A stretch of 40,506 nt of DNA from an uncultured Alphaproteobacteria bacterium (lineage in GTDB: Bacteria; Pseudomonadota; Alphaproteobacteria; HIMB59; GCA-002718135): positions 1 through 40,506 of the forward strand of contig CACMKW010000011.1 of assembly GCA_902614395.1 (NCBI GenBank). Direction: 5' to 3'. A program made the position numbers and the translations under genes. Positions 15,548 through 24,515 of this stretch are shown piece by piece; positions within the stretch are counted from its first letter, which is position 1, and each line of letters begins with the position of its first letter. The notes beneath the pieces were generated by a model, which was not told the origin of the DNA, ran no database searches, and saw only the letters and a list, made by a program, of their open reading frames with translations.

Positions 15548-16864
15548 TTAATTTATATAATTTTTAATTAATTTATTAAAATGTATGCCTCTTTCTTCAA
15601 AATTTTTGTATTGATCATAAGAGGCACATGCAGGAGCGAATAGTATAGTTGATTGATTTGAATTTTTTTTAATATCTTTGAAGGTTTCTTTGATAACTGA
15701 TTTTAAATTTGCCAATTTTTTTACAACCAATTCTTTTTTTAATTTTTTTTCAATGAAATTTCCTGATTTTCCGTAAGTATATACACAGCTAATTTTATTT
15801 TTATATTTTAGAAGAATTTCAAATTTTTTTTCTTTAGCTATGCCTCCTAAGATTAGGTAAATATTATTATAATTTACAACTGAATTTATTGTTGAATTTA
15901 AATTTGTAGATTTACTATTATTTACTATTTTTAATTTATTATTTGTAAAAATTGTAGATGATCTAAATGGCAGACCCTTAAATGTTTTAATAACCTTAAG
16001 AAAATTAGATTCTGGAATTTTTAATATTTTGCTACATATGTATGCTATTAAAATATTTTGAATATTAAAATTACCTTCTAAATCTTTTGAGATTTTTTTT
16101 ATAAATAATTTTTTGTTTTTTTTGAAGTAATTATCTAGAATATAATCATTGTTAGCGAAACAATCAGCTGATTTATCGACTAAAGAAAAACTAATTTTAT
16201 TTTTAATTTTTTTTTGATTAAATATCTTTCTTGAATAAATATCATCAATTGATAACAAATTAATTCCATTTTTAGTAATAATATTTTTCTTCTGACTAAC
16301 ATAATCACTAATACTTTTGTACCTATCTAAATGATCACCAGATAAGTTTGTTATTACTGATATTCTGCTATCAAGTGACTTAACTGTTTCTAATTGAAAA
16401 GAACTTAATTCGATAACATGAACTTTATATTTTTTTTTAAGAAGAAAAGCATTGCATAATGATTCTCCAATATTGCCTCCAACAAATGTTTCAATTTTAC
16501 TTTTTTTTAACATATCTCCTATTAATTTTGTTGTTGTGGATTTCCCATTAGTGCCAGTAATAGCTACGATCTTTTGATTTGTTAAATTTGATATATATAG
16601 ATTTAAGTCTCGATTTATTTTTTTAGATATATTTTTTTTTTGAAACTTTTTCTGCTTTAAAGATATTCCTGGGCTAACAAAAATTTTTTTAAAATCATTC
16701 AAATTATCTTTTTTTATATTAAAAAAATAATCTTTATTGTAATTTTTTTTTATAGTCTTTCTTACTGTTGGATTATCATCCCACATCTTAAATTTTATTT
16801 TTTTATTTTCAAAATAATTTACTATAGAAAGTCCTGATTTTTGAATTCCGTAAACTAAGTACAT
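15548..16864 (-). CDS. murD: UDP-N-acetylmuramoyl-L-alanine--D-glutamate ligase
   Basis: Mur ligase that adds D-glutamate to UDP-MurNAc-L-Ala. The start chosen at 16864 gives 438 aa beginning MYLVYGIQKSGLS, the MurD-type N-terminal nucleotide-sugar loop. The frame is open 19 codons further up to 16921, but those residues lie inside mraY and resemble nothing, whereas 16864 makes a TAATG junction with the mraY stop. The P-loop GTNGKSTT is at residues 104-111. ITNLSGDHLDRY follows in the central domain, and FAPACASYDQYKNFEERG near the C-terminus is diagnostic of MurD. The sequence is unusually lysine- and asparagine-rich, reflecting base composition. Confidence 0.95.
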   Translation of the reverse strand: MYLVYGIQKSGLSIVNYFENKKIKFKMWDDNPTVRKTIKKNYNKDYFFNIKKDNLNDFKKIFVSPGISLKQKKFQKKNISKKINRDLNLYISNLTNQKIVAITGTNGKSTTTKLIGDMLKKSKIETFVGGNIGESLCNAFLLKKKYKVHVIELSSFQLETVKSLDSRISVITNLSGDHLDRYKSISDYVSQKKNIITKNGINLLSIDDIYSRKIFNQKKIKNKISFSLVDKSADCFANNDYILDNYFKKNKKLFIKKISKDLEGNFNIQNILIAYICSKILKIPESNFLKVIKTFKGLPFRSSTIFTNNKLKIVNNSKSTNLNSTINSVVNYNNIYLILGGIAKEKKFEILLKYKNKISCVYTYGKSGNFIEKKLKKELVVKKLANLKSVIKETFKDIKKNSNQSTILFAPACASYDQYKNFEERGIHFNKLIKNYIN

Positions 16865-17952
16865 TATCTTATTCTTAAAGTTGCAAGACCTATCAAAGCT
16901 AATACAATAGTAATTATCCAAAAACGAATAACTATTGTTGACTCAGGCCATCCCTTTTTTTCAAAATGATGATGTAATGGAGCCATTAAAAAAACCCTTT
17001 TTCCAGTCATTTTAAAAATGAATACTTGGATTACTACAGACAAGGTTTCTAGAACAAATAAACCTCCTATTATTGCAAGAAGAATTTCATGTTTGCATAT
17101 TATTGCTATTGAACCTAAAGAGCCGCCTAATGCTAAAGATCCTGTATCACCCATAAAAACTTTAGCAGGTGGTGCGTTAAACCAAAGAAAACCTAAAGCA
17201 GCTCCAATTAAAGAACCACAAAAAACTGCTAATTCACCGGTTCCAGGAATATATTGGATAAGTAAATAATTAGAAAAAACTATATTACCTGAAACATAAG
17301 CTATAAAAGCAAAAGACATAGCAACTATCATTACAGGGACAATTGCTAAACCATCAAGTCCATCAGTTAGGTTTACTGCATTAGCTGATCCAATAATTAT
17401 AAATATGGAAATTAGAAAATAAAATATTCCAAAATCTATAATTAAATTTTTAAAGAAAGGAAATGTCATAGATTTGCTTATACTTGGATCTAAATTGATA
17501 AGAATTAAATATGTAATGAAAAAAGAAAAAATGATTTGAAATATAATTCTTATTTTTGATGAAATACCCTTACTGGTATTTGATTTGATTTTACTGTAGT
17601 CATCTGCAAAACCAATAGATCCAAAAATTAAAATAGTTGAAAGTAAAATCCATATAAAAATATTTTGTAAATCAGCCCAAATAATTGTTGAAACAAAAAC
17701 ACTTAAAATAATTAACAGGCCACCCATTGTAGGAGTACCTTTTTTTGCAATTATATGTGACTCTGGACCATCATCTCTTATTGGCTGGCCAGTTGGCTGA
17801 ACATTTGATAATTTGTTAATAATATAATTTCCAAATATGAGAGAAAAAAATAATCCAGTAAGAATAGAGGCGCCAGCTCTAAATGTTATATAGCTAAAAA
17901 TATTTAGAAAACTAAATAAAGATTGGTATTCATAGGCCAAATATTTAATCAA
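16864..17952 (-). CDS. mraY: Phospho-MurNAc-pentapeptide transferase
   Basis: Ten-helix inner-membrane enzyme that transfers phospho-MurNAc-pentapeptide to undecaprenyl phosphate to make lipid I. The conserved PTMGGLLI (near residue 74), the metal-binding aspartates Asp117-Asp118 in GFADDYSK, NAVNLTDGLDGLA, the catalytic FMGDTGSLALGG, and PLHHHFEKKGWPE are all present in order. At 362 aa it is full length. It overlaps murF by 4 nt and shares a 1-nt stop/start with murD. WecA-type paralogues lack the PLHHHFE signature, so MraY is clear. Confidence 0.97.
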   Translation of the reverse strand: MIKYLAYEYQSLFSFLNIFSYITFRAGASILTGLFFSLIFGNYIINKLSNVQPTGQPIRDDGPESHIIAKKGTPTMGGLLIILSVFVSTIIWADLQNIFIWILLSTILIFGSIGFADDYSKIKSNTSKGISSKIRIIFQIIFSFFITYLILINLDPSISKSMTFPFFKNLIIDFGIFYFLISIFIIIGSANAVNLTDGLDGLAIVPVMIVAMSFAFIAYVSGNIVFSNYLLIQYIPGTGELAVFCGSLIGAALGFLWFNAPPAKVFMGDTGSLALGGSLGSIAIICKHEILLAIIGGLFVLETLSVVIQVFIFKMTGKRVFLMAPLHHHFEKKGWPESTIVIRFWIITIVLALIGLATLRIR

Positions 17953-19313
17953 ATCGATACCTGTTTTAATAATATTTTTGTAAACTTATTTATTTTTGTC
18001 GAATTAGAACATTTAATTAAAATAATGTCATTATTATGCACTTTCTCTTTTAAAAATTGCATAATTTTATTTGTATTTTTAAAATGGATAAATTCATTAT
18101 TTGGATTTAAATTTTTTACAGATAATTCAAAGAATTCGCCACATAAAATTACAAATTTAAAAATAGTGGCATCTAATTGTTGTAATAATTTATAATGAAT
18201 TTTATAAGAATTATTTCCTAATTCATTCATTGTCCCTAGAATTATTATTTTTTTATTATTTTTTACTTTGATATTTTCTAAGTTTTTTATGCTTTGCAAC
18301 ATTGTATCAGGATTAGCATTATAAGATTCATCAATAATATTTATTTTTTTTTTATTTAAAGAAATTTTATGAACTAATCCCCTACCTTCCACTGGTTTTA
18401 AAAACTTGAAACGATTTAGAACTGATTTAATGTTCAGAGAATTTTCATTATAAAATGCAAGACAAAATAATAAGTTATTTAATCTATGCATTACTATTGC
18501 ATCAGTAACAATGTTAACCTTTTTTTTATTAATTGATAAAATTACTTTATGCAATTTTTTATAGGGAGATATTTTTTTAATAAAATATTTTTTTGAAGAA
18601 TTATCAATACGAATTATTTTAAGATTTTTTTCTTTTTTTGCTTTTGTGATTAAAATATTTTCAGATTTAGAAGAAACATTGAGATATAGCTTTTTCCTAT
18701 TATTATTATATTTAGAAATAAATATATCAGCTTTTTCTCTGGCAATATTATTTTTAGTTTGGAAATTTTCAAGGTGAGTAGATTGTATATTTGTAATAAA
18801 TACCTCTGATGGTTTGACTAAATTACTAAGAAATTTTATCTCACCAAAATTATTTGTTCCAATTTCAAAAATTGCATAATTTGATTTTAAATTTAAATTT
18901 AGTAAAGAGATTAATACACCTAACTGATTATTATAACTTTTCTTTGAGTAAGAAATGGTATGATTTTTTTTTAAGAAAAATGCTAAAGTTTCTTTTAAAG
19001 TAGTTTTACCAGCACTGCCAGTAATGCCTATTACTTTACCTTTGTATAAATCTCGTTTCGTTTTTGCTATTTTTGAAAGATACTTATAAATATTATTTAC
19101 ATATAAAATTTTTTTATTTTTTTTGAAATTTTTATTATCAGTTACACAAAATTTTGCACCTTTATCTATTGCTTCATTTAAAAACTTGTTTCCATGAAAC
19201 CTTTTACCTTTTAAAGCAAGAAATATATCGCCATTTTTAATATCTTTACTTGATATTTGAATTTTATCTTTTTTAGATATTATATATTTCTCTAATTGAT
19301 TTAATTCGATCAT
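17949..19313 (-). CDS. murF: UDP-MurNAc-tripeptide--D-alanyl-D-alanine ligase
   Basis: Mur ligase that adds D-Ala-D-Ala to UDP-MurNAc-tripeptide, completing the pentapeptide precursor. The N-terminal domain includes KNGDIFLALKGKRFHG, the region that holds the UDP-sugar. The P-loop GSAGKTT lies at residues 99-105. FEIGTNNFGEI and ITNIQSTHLENF follow in the ATPase domain, and IDESYNANPDTM with ILGTMNELGN in the C-terminal domain are MurF hallmarks. At 454 aa it is normal. It shares a TAATG junction with murE and overlaps mraY by 4 nt. Confidence 0.95.
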   Translation of the reverse strand: MIELNQLEKYIISKKDKIQISSKDIKNGDIFLALKGKRFHGNKFLNEAIDKGAKFCVTDNKNFKKNKKILYVNNIYKYLSKIAKTKRDLYKGKVIGITGSAGKTTLKETLAFFLKKNHTISYSKKSYNNQLGVLISLLNLNLKSNYAIFEIGTNNFGEIKFLSNLVKPSEVFITNIQSTHLENFQTKNNIAREKADIFISKYNNNRKKLYLNVSSKSENILITKAKKEKNLKIIRIDNSSKKYFIKKISPYKKLHKVILSINKKKVNIVTDAIVMHRLNNLLFCLAFYNENSLNIKSVLNRFKFLKPVEGRGLVHKISLNKKKINIIDESYNANPDTMLQSIKNLENIKVKNNKKIIILGTMNELGNNSYKIHYKLLQQLDATIFKFVILCGEFFELSVKNLNPNNEFIHFKNTNKIMQFLKEKVHNNDIILIKCSNSTKINKFTKILLKQVSI

Positions 19314-20731
19314 TAATTTAATAATTGTTTAACAACTGTAAAATCATCAAACTTAATTGTTTTATTTTTTAAAACTTGAAATTTTTCGTGCCCTTTACCT
19401 GCTACTATTAAAATTTCATTCATTTTTAATTCTTTAATAGCTAATTTAATTGCTTTTCTTCTATCAGATACTTCCATAGCTCTAGAACAATACTTTAGAA
19501 TATTTTTCCTTATTTTAGATGGATTTTCGTTTCTAGGATTGTCATCCGTTATATAAATTTTATCAGCATATTTATTTGCAATTAATGCCATAGATTTTCG
19601 CTTACTTTTATCTCTATCACCGCCACAACCAAATAAAATTGATGGTTTCATTTTTTTGATTTTATAAGCAAGTAGTATTTTTTTCAAAGCATCTGGTGTA
19701 TGGGCATAATCAATAATAATTTTTGATTTTTTTTTCTTATACTCAATTGTTTGCAAACGACCTGATGGATTTGTAACTTTTGATAATACTCTTATAATTT
19801 TACTTTGACTAATATTAAGTGCTAAGCAACAAGTAATCGCGCATTCTAAATTTTCTAATTCTATATTTGTTTTAAGTTTTAGATTTTCTAGTTTATATTT
19901 TGTATTGTTAATATTCAAATATACAAAATCATTGATTTTTATTAATTTTATATTTTTATATCCGAAATATTTAAATTTTACGTTTTTTTTTATCAATGTT
20001 TTTTTTAATTCAGATAAGATTTTTAATCTTGAATTAATTATAGCAAATCCAGAACTTACTAAATGATTAGAGAAAAGTTTAATTTTAGATTTTTTATAAT
20101 TTGAGAATGTTTTATGGTAATCAAGATGATCTTTTGAAATGTTTGTAATAGCTGCAATATTTATTGGATAATTTCTTAACCTGTTTTGTTCTAGAGCGTG
20201 ACTTGAAGCTTCAAAAATGAAAATATTTTTTTCTTTTTTATTCGAAGATCCATATCTAAATAATTCTTCATAGGCAGGTGTTGTTAAATTTATATCATTT
20301 ATTTTTTTTCCGTTTACAAAATGCCCTAAAGTACCAACCATTGTATTATTATATTTTAGTGAATTAAGAATTTTTGAAATATACCAAACAACTGATGTCT
20401 TTCCATTGGTACCTGTAACTGCTAGTGTTTTAAAGGGAAGTTTGCTATGAAGCTTAGTTAGTAAATTATGTATCTCAAAATTAATATTAGATACAACAAA
20501 TTGAGGAATTTTTAAGTTTTTAATATATTTATTTGAAATTATAGCAGGAGTTTTATTCTTAAGCACTTCATCTAAATAAATCTTTTTTACCTTTGTATTT
20601 TTGTCATAAACAAACAACGTTTTGTTATTAGTAAATTTTGAGTTAGAGGTAATTGCAGAGAAATATTTATTTTTATTAAAGTTGTAGGTTTTATTTACTC
20701 TTATTACTTTTGATAAATTAGACAGTAGCAT
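19313..20731 (-). CDS. murE: UDP-MurNAc-dipeptide ligase, meso-diaminopimelate type
   Basis: Adds the third stem-peptide residue. The P-loop TGTNGKTS is at residues 106-113. FEASSHALEQNR and ITNISKDHLDYH lie in the central domain, and DYAHTPDALK and FGCGGDRDKSKR in the C-terminal domain. The specificity motif DNPR is seen at 397-400 (TDDNPRNENP), which in this family marks meso-diaminopimelate rather than lysine. The wall is therefore predicted to be the usual Gram-negative type. At 472 aa it is slightly short. It overlaps ftsI by 14 nt, the longest overlap in the cluster. Confidence 0.95.
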   Translation of the reverse strand: MLLSNLSKVIRVNKTYNFNKNKYFSAITSNSKFTNNKTLFVYDKNTKVKKIYLDEVLKNKTPAIISNKYIKNLKIPQFVVSNINFEIHNLLTKLHSKLPFKTLAVTGTNGKTSVVWYISKILNSLKYNNTMVGTLGHFVNGKKINDINLTTPAYEELFRYGSSNKKEKNIFIFEASSHALEQNRLRNYPINIAAITNISKDHLDYHKTFSNYKKSKIKLFSNHLVSSGFAIINSRLKILSELKKTLIKKNVKFKYFGYKNIKLIKINDFVYLNINNTKYKLENLKLKTNIELENLECAITCCLALNISQSKIIRVLSKVTNPSGRLQTIEYKKKKSKIIIDYAHTPDALKKILLAYKIKKMKPSILFGCGGDRDKSKRKSMALIANKYADKIYITDDNPRNENPSKIRKNILKYCSRAMEVSDRRKAIKLAIKELKMNEILIVAGKGHEKFQVLKNKTIKFDDFTVVKQLLN

Positions 20732-22367
20732 TTAATTTTCTATATAAAAAATTTGTGTCTACTTTTAGAAGATCATCATTTTTATCTTTTGAAATATTAA
20801 AGAGGCTTATAATATTAATAATAATATCTTTTACCAAGGGTGCATTTACTCTTGCGCCAGTCATTCTTTGTTTAGTGCCTGTTTCCTTTTTTGGATACTC
20901 AATAGCAGTGTAAATTACATATTGTGGATTATTTGTTGGGAATATTCCAATAAAGGAGGTTAAGTTTCTATCCTTATAATATCCACCATTTGGATTTAGT
21001 AATTCTGATGTTCCCGTTTTACCTCCTACAGAATAACCATCTACTTTTATTCTGGGACCAGTATATTCAGTTTTGAGAACAACAGAATTTAATAAATTGA
21101 TAAAGAATTTGGATGATTCTTTATTATTAAAAATTTGTTTTTGTTCAAATTGTTTGTTTAATTGAAGTGTAGGAAAAACCTCATTCCCATTATTCGCTAA
21201 TGAAGCGTAAGCTTTAACTAAATGAAGAGGTGTAATTGCAAATCCATGACCAAATCCTATAGTTGCTGTTTCTAACTTACCCCAATTATTTTTGTTTCCT
21301 AAAGGAGCTGCACTTTCTTTATTTTCTATATTTATTTTTTTATTAAAACCTATTTTTTCAAAAAATTCTTTTTGATTTTTTTTTCCAATCAGAGTAGCAA
21401 TCTGAGCAGTACCAATATTTGATGACTCAACAATTATTTTTTCAACATCATAAATACCATTATCTTTGTATTTATCATGATCACTAATATTTAAATATTT
21501 TTTTGTAACATCAAAAGTCATTTGAGGATCTAAAATATTTAAATCAAATCCTATAGTTGCAGTTATTGGTTTGAAAGTTGATCCCATTTCATAATTAGAC
21601 TGAAAAACTCTATTCATTAAATTATTGTTATTATATGAGGATTTGTCCTCAGGATTATAATCAGGTAAGCTTACTGATGATAAGATTTGACCGTTAGTAA
21701 TATCCATAACTATAGCTAAACCGGATTCAGCTTTATAATTATTTATGGTTTTTAAAAGATTTTCTCTAACCAACTGCTGTAAATTAGTATCAATACTAAT
21801 AATTATATCTTGTGATTTTGCGAGATCATTTTCAAAATACCTCTCAATTCCACTCTGACCAATTTGATCAATATCTACGTATCCAAGAATATGTGACAAC
21901 GTATTCTTATAAGGATATATTCTTTTAAATTCCTTATGTGCTTTGATGTTTATTTCACCAAGATTAATTATTTCTTGATATTCAACTGGAGATATATTTC
22001 TTTTTATCCAAATAAATTTACTTGTTGATAATAATTTTTTTTCTATTTTTTTTATATCTAAATCAAGAATTAATCCCAATTTATTGGCAAGTTCATTTTT
22101 ATTTTTAATTTTATTAGGATTAATTGATAAAGAAATACTTTCAATTGAAGTAGCAATTATATTTCCATTCCTATCATAAATACTACCCCTAATATCTTTT
22201 TTTACATAATTAGTAGTATCATCATTCAGATCAGGAAAGAGCATAATTGAGGAGATTCTATAAATAGAAATAAAATATACAAAAATAAAAATTGTAATTG
22301 AAAAAAAAACTCTTCTATGAAGTAATTTTAAAGAATCACTATCAAATAATTTTAGTTTACTTAACAT
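20718..22367 (-). CDS. ftsI: FtsI / PBP3, septal peptidoglycan transpeptidase
   Basis: Class B penicillin-binding protein that cross-links septal peptidoglycan in partnership with FtsW. A short cytosolic tail and one membrane segment (residues about 19-37) precede a dimerisation/pedestal domain with RGSIYDRNGNIIATS. The transpeptidase domain follows. The three active-site motifs are visible: STFK with the acyl-accepting Ser263, SSN at 315-317, and KTGT starting at Lys450. No PASTA domains follow, as expected for a Gram-negative. At 549 aa it is complete. It is 3 nt from ftsL and overlaps murE by 14 nt. Confidence 0.95.
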   Translation of the reverse strand: MLSKLKLFDSDSLKLLHRRVFFSITIFIFVYFISIYRISSIMLFPDLNDDTTNYVKKDIRGSIYDRNGNIIATSIESISLSINPNKIKNKNELANKLGLILDLDIKKIEKKLLSTSKFIWIKRNISPVEYQEIINLGEINIKAHKEFKRIYPYKNTLSHILGYVDIDQIGQSGIERYFENDLAKSQDIIISIDTNLQQLVRENLLKTINNYKAESGLAIVMDITNGQILSSVSLPDYNPEDKSSYNNNNLMNRVFQSNYEMGSTFKPITATIGFDLNILDPQMTFDVTKKYLNISDHDKYKDNGIYDVEKIIVESSNIGTAQIATLIGKKNQKEFFEKIGFNKKINIENKESAAPLGNKNNWGKLETATIGFGHGFAITPLHLVKAYASLANNGNEVFPTLQLNKQFEQKQIFNNKESSKFFINLLNSVVLKTEYTGPRIKVDGYSVGGKTGTSELLNPNGGYYKDRNLTSFIGIFPTNNPQYVIYTAIEYPKKETGTKQRMTGARVNAPLVKDIIINIISLFNISKDKNDDLLKVDTNFLYRKLNATV

Positions 22368-22370
22368 TAA

Positions 22371-22685
22371 TTAATTATTTGAACTAACAAGCTTGATATT
22401 TTTATCTTGATTTGAAAGTTCTTTCATTTTTACAATAAGAGGAACATTATTATTTTGTGTTTCATCAAAATACAATTCATATAGTGTTTTTAAATATGAG
22501 CTATTTTGATGAGCAGCTAGTTCAATCTTATTGATTTTTAAGTTTTCAGAAATCTTAGAAATATTCATTTTCAGATTAAGATTATTTTTTTCGATTTCTC
22601 TTGTATTGTTAGCAATAAAAATCATTGAAAAAACCAGTATTAAATTAAGAATTAAAAAGAATATAATTGATTTAGTATACTTCAT
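22371..22685 (-). CDS. ftsL: FtsL-like small divisome protein
   Basis: A 104-aa bitopic protein: short basic N-terminus, one membrane segment (about residues 6-25), then a heptad-like stretch (about 27-70) that could form the coiled coil by which FtsL pairs with FtsB and binds FtsQ. The primary sequence of FtsL is poorly conserved and I see no diagnostic motif. The call rests on size, topology and the position between rsmH and ftsI, which is invariant for ftsL in proteobacterial dcw clusters. It lies 2 nt after rsmH and 3 nt before ftsI. Confidence 0.8.
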   Translation of the reverse strand: MKYTKSIIFFLILNLILVFSMIFIANNTREIEKNNLNLKMNISKISENLKINKIELAAHQNSSYLKTLYELYFDETQNNNVPLIVKMKELSNQDKNIKLVSSNN

Positions 22686-22687
22686 TA

Positions 22688-23626
22688 TTAAATTTTCTGA
22701 GCTACCCGAAGTTTTGCTGATCTAGATCTGGGATTTTCTAAAATCTCAGAAGCTGATGGCAATATTGGTTTTTTGGTGATTATTTTTAGTTGAGTTGCCA
22801 GTTTATCAGGTAACTCCGGGTAGTGGCGGGAGGAACGCCATCGTTTACCACTATTGTGGTTAAAAAAATCTTTCACAATTCTATCTTCTAGACTTTGGAA
22901 AGAAACTACTAAAATTAAACCATCTTTATTTAAAATTTTTAAAGTTTTTTCTAGACTCGTCTTTAATTCACTTAACTCATCATTTACATAAATTCTAATT
23001 GCCTGAAATGTTTTTGTAGCTGGATGAGTCTTGTTTTTTAATTGATTCTTTTTTGGTAAGCATTTTTTAATAATGTTTGATAATTCTATCGTGTCACTTA
23101 TAAATTTTATTTTTCTGTTTTTTACTATTTCTTTTGCAATAACTCTTGAATAACGTTCTTCTCCATATTGATAAATTATGTCAGCTAAATTTTTTTCTTC
23201 ATAATTATTAATTATATCATAAGCATTTTTATCTGAAGCACCCATGCGCATATCAAGTGGTCCAGACTTGTTGAATGAAAAACCTCTTTGCGCATTATCT
23301 ATTTGATTTGAACTTGTACCTATATCAAAAAGAATTATGTCAAATTTTTTATCTTTAAACTTTGTATTACTTACTATTTCTTCAATTTTACTAAATTTAT
23401 CATTTATTAGAATAAAATTTGAAAATTTGGATTCTATTTCTTTTGCAAATATTTTTGAAATTGGATCCCTATCTATTGCTAACAACTGATTTACATTAAA
23501 TTTTTCAAGAATAGTTTTTGAATACCCGCCACCCCCAAAAGTTGCATCTATTACATTTATTGATTTTTTTAATGGTAGAAAGGATATTATTTCATTAATC
23601 ATTACTGAATTATGTAAATTTTCCAT
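22688..23626 (-). CDS. rsmH: 16S rRNA (cytosine1402-N4)-methyltransferase RsmH
   Basis: SAM-dependent enzyme (also called MraW) that methylates N4 of C1402 in the decoding centre of 16S rRNA. The N-terminus HNSVMINEIISFL and the SAM-binding VIDATFGGGGYSKTIL are typical. Further signatures are LLAIDRDPISKIFA-type nucleotide contacts, FDIGTSSNQID, RGFSFNKSGPLDMRMG, the KTFQAIRIYVNDEL block and VSFQSLEDRIVKDFF. At 312 aa it is full length. It begins 1 nt after mraZ, its usual partner, and ends 2 nt before ftsL. Confidence 0.96.
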   Translation of the reverse strand: MENLHNSVMINEIISFLPLKKSINVIDATFGGGGYSKTILEKFNVNQLLAIDRDPISKIFAKEIESKFSNFILINDKFSKIEEIVSNTKFKDKKFDIILFDIGTSSNQIDNAQRGFSFNKSGPLDMRMGASDKNAYDIINNYEEKNLADIIYQYGEERYSRVIAKEIVKNRKIKFISDTIELSNIIKKCLPKKNQLKNKTHPATKTFQAIRIYVNDELSELKTSLEKTLKILNKDGLILVVSFQSLEDRIVKDFFNHNSGKRWRSSRHYPELPDKLATQLKIITKKPILPSASEILENPRSRSAKLRVAQKI

Positions 23627-23627
23627 A

Positions 23628-24089
23628 TTATTTTTGTTGAGTTAACATCATTCGCAGTGATTTTTTTTCTTTTAGAAGACGTCTTCTTGAAACTTCAGTA
23701 TTTTTTAAACCTTGTTTAGGTTCCCATATCTGAAAAAAATGTCCTTGACCAAAAAAAGCTGCCTCTGTTTTTATACCTGCATATAATTTAAATTCTTCAG
23801 GTATTAAAAACCTTCCTTCTTTATCAACATTAGTTGTGACTATTTCAGAAAATATAGATGTTGAAAAATCATCATAATCTTCCGAAAAAAAATCTAGGTT
23901 GTTAATTCTTTTTGCGATTTCTTTTAATCGTCCAACACCACATCCTTCAATAGATTGTGATTTAATAGATTTGTATAAAATAATTTCATTTTTGTTAGCT
24001 TTAGGAAGAACATTTCTAAAACTAGATGGGAGAGAAATCCTTCCCTTTTTATCTATTTTATTAAAATATTTAGATACAAATAAATCCAT
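23628..24089 (-). CDS. mraZ: MraZ, transcriptional regulator of the dcw cluster
   Basis: DNA-binding protein of the AbrB/MazE fold that forms a ring and binds direct repeats upstream of its own gene. In E. coli it represses the dcw promoter. The tandem domain structure is visible: each half carries the signature D-x-x-G-R (Asp13 to Arg17 in KIDKKGRISLP, and Asp89 to Arg93 in NVDKEGRFLIP). At 153 aa it is ordinary. The four-repeat TGGG box directly before its start codon is its expected operator, so autoregulation of the whole operon is likely. There is no purine-rich Shine-Dalgarno sequence because the repeats occupy that space. Confidence 0.95.
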   Translation of the reverse strand: MDLFVSKYFNKIDKKGRISLPSSFRNVLPKANKNEIILYKSIKSQSIEGCGVGRLKEIAKRINNLDFFSEDYDDFSTSIFSEIVTTNVDKEGRFLIPEEFKLYAGIKTEAAFFGQGHFFQIWEPKQGLKNTEVSRRRLLKEKKSLRMMLTQQK

Positions 24090-24095
24090 TTAAAA

Positions 24096-24130
24096 TGGGT
24101 TATCATGGGATTATATGGGCGTCAATGGGT
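24096..24130. promoter_or_regulatory. MraZ operator, four TGGG direct repeats at 10-bp spacing
   Basis: TGGG occurs at 24096-24099, 24106-24109, 24116-24119 and 24126-24129 on the plus strand, exactly 10 bp apart (TGGGN plus 5 bp). This is the known form of the MraZ-binding box, which usually has three or four repeats. The nearest repeat is only 6 bp from the mraZ start codon, so the box covers the leader and the place of the ribosome-binding site. Confidence 0.85.
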
Positions 24131-24140
24131 ATATGAATTA

Positions 24141-24168
24141 TTCATAAATGTTCTTTGTATGTTCTCAA
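24141..24168 (-). promoter_or_regulatory. Candidate promoter of mraZ / dcw cluster
   Basis: On the minus strand TTGAGA (24163-24168) and TATGAA (24141-24146) are 16 bp apart. Transcription would begin near 24134, just before the MraZ repeats, which fits repression by MraZ. The -10 is a weak match, and read-through from rnpB immediately upstream is an alternative. Confidence 0.35.
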
Positions 24169-24173
24169 AAATT

Positions 24174-24510
24174 AAAGATGGTGCATAAGCCGGGTTCTGT
24201 AATTTATAAAAATTGATGATCATTAATCTAGAACAAATGTTGCCATTTGTTTCAAGCAGTCTACCCGAATAACTCAGCTGGAACTGATTGCTATTCCTAT
24301 TTGACCTTGCTCCAAAAAGGGTTTGCAATGCCTTTTTTGTTACCAAAAAAGCGGTAAGCTCTTACCCTACCATTTCACCCTTACCATTGCAGGCGGTATA
24401 TTTTCTGTTGCACTTTCCCTAAGCTTGCACTTGCCAGGTGTTACCTGGTTTTTTTTCCAGTGGAGCCCGGACTTTCCTCTTGATTTCTCAAGCGATCATC
24501 GCACCATCAA
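24174..24510 (-). ncRNA. rnpB: RNase P RNA (M1 RNA, bacterial type A)
   Basis: Catalytic RNA that matures the 5' end of tRNAs. On the minus strand the conserved 5' core GAGGAAAGTCCGGGCTCC lies at 24462-24479 and the conserved 3' core ACAGAACCCGGCTTA at 24186-24200; together they form the P4 core. Between them are CAGGTGTTACCTGG-type P3/P7-side sequences, AGTGCAACAGA, GGTAAGGGTGAAA, GGTAAGAGCTTACCG and GGAGCAAGG, all family landmarks. Stem P1 is visible as GATGGTGC (24501-24508) pairing with GCACCATC (24177-24184), which fixes both ends. At about 337 nt it is compact. It lies between the amidase and mraZ, on the same strand. Short open frames on both strands here are not genes. Confidence 0.96.
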
Positions 24511-24515
24511 ATTGC

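Noticed and set aside
16865-16921. N-terminal extension of murD by 19 residues
   Set aside because: It is inside mraY and the MurD family starts at the MYLVYG methionine, which forms a TAATG junction with the mraY stop.
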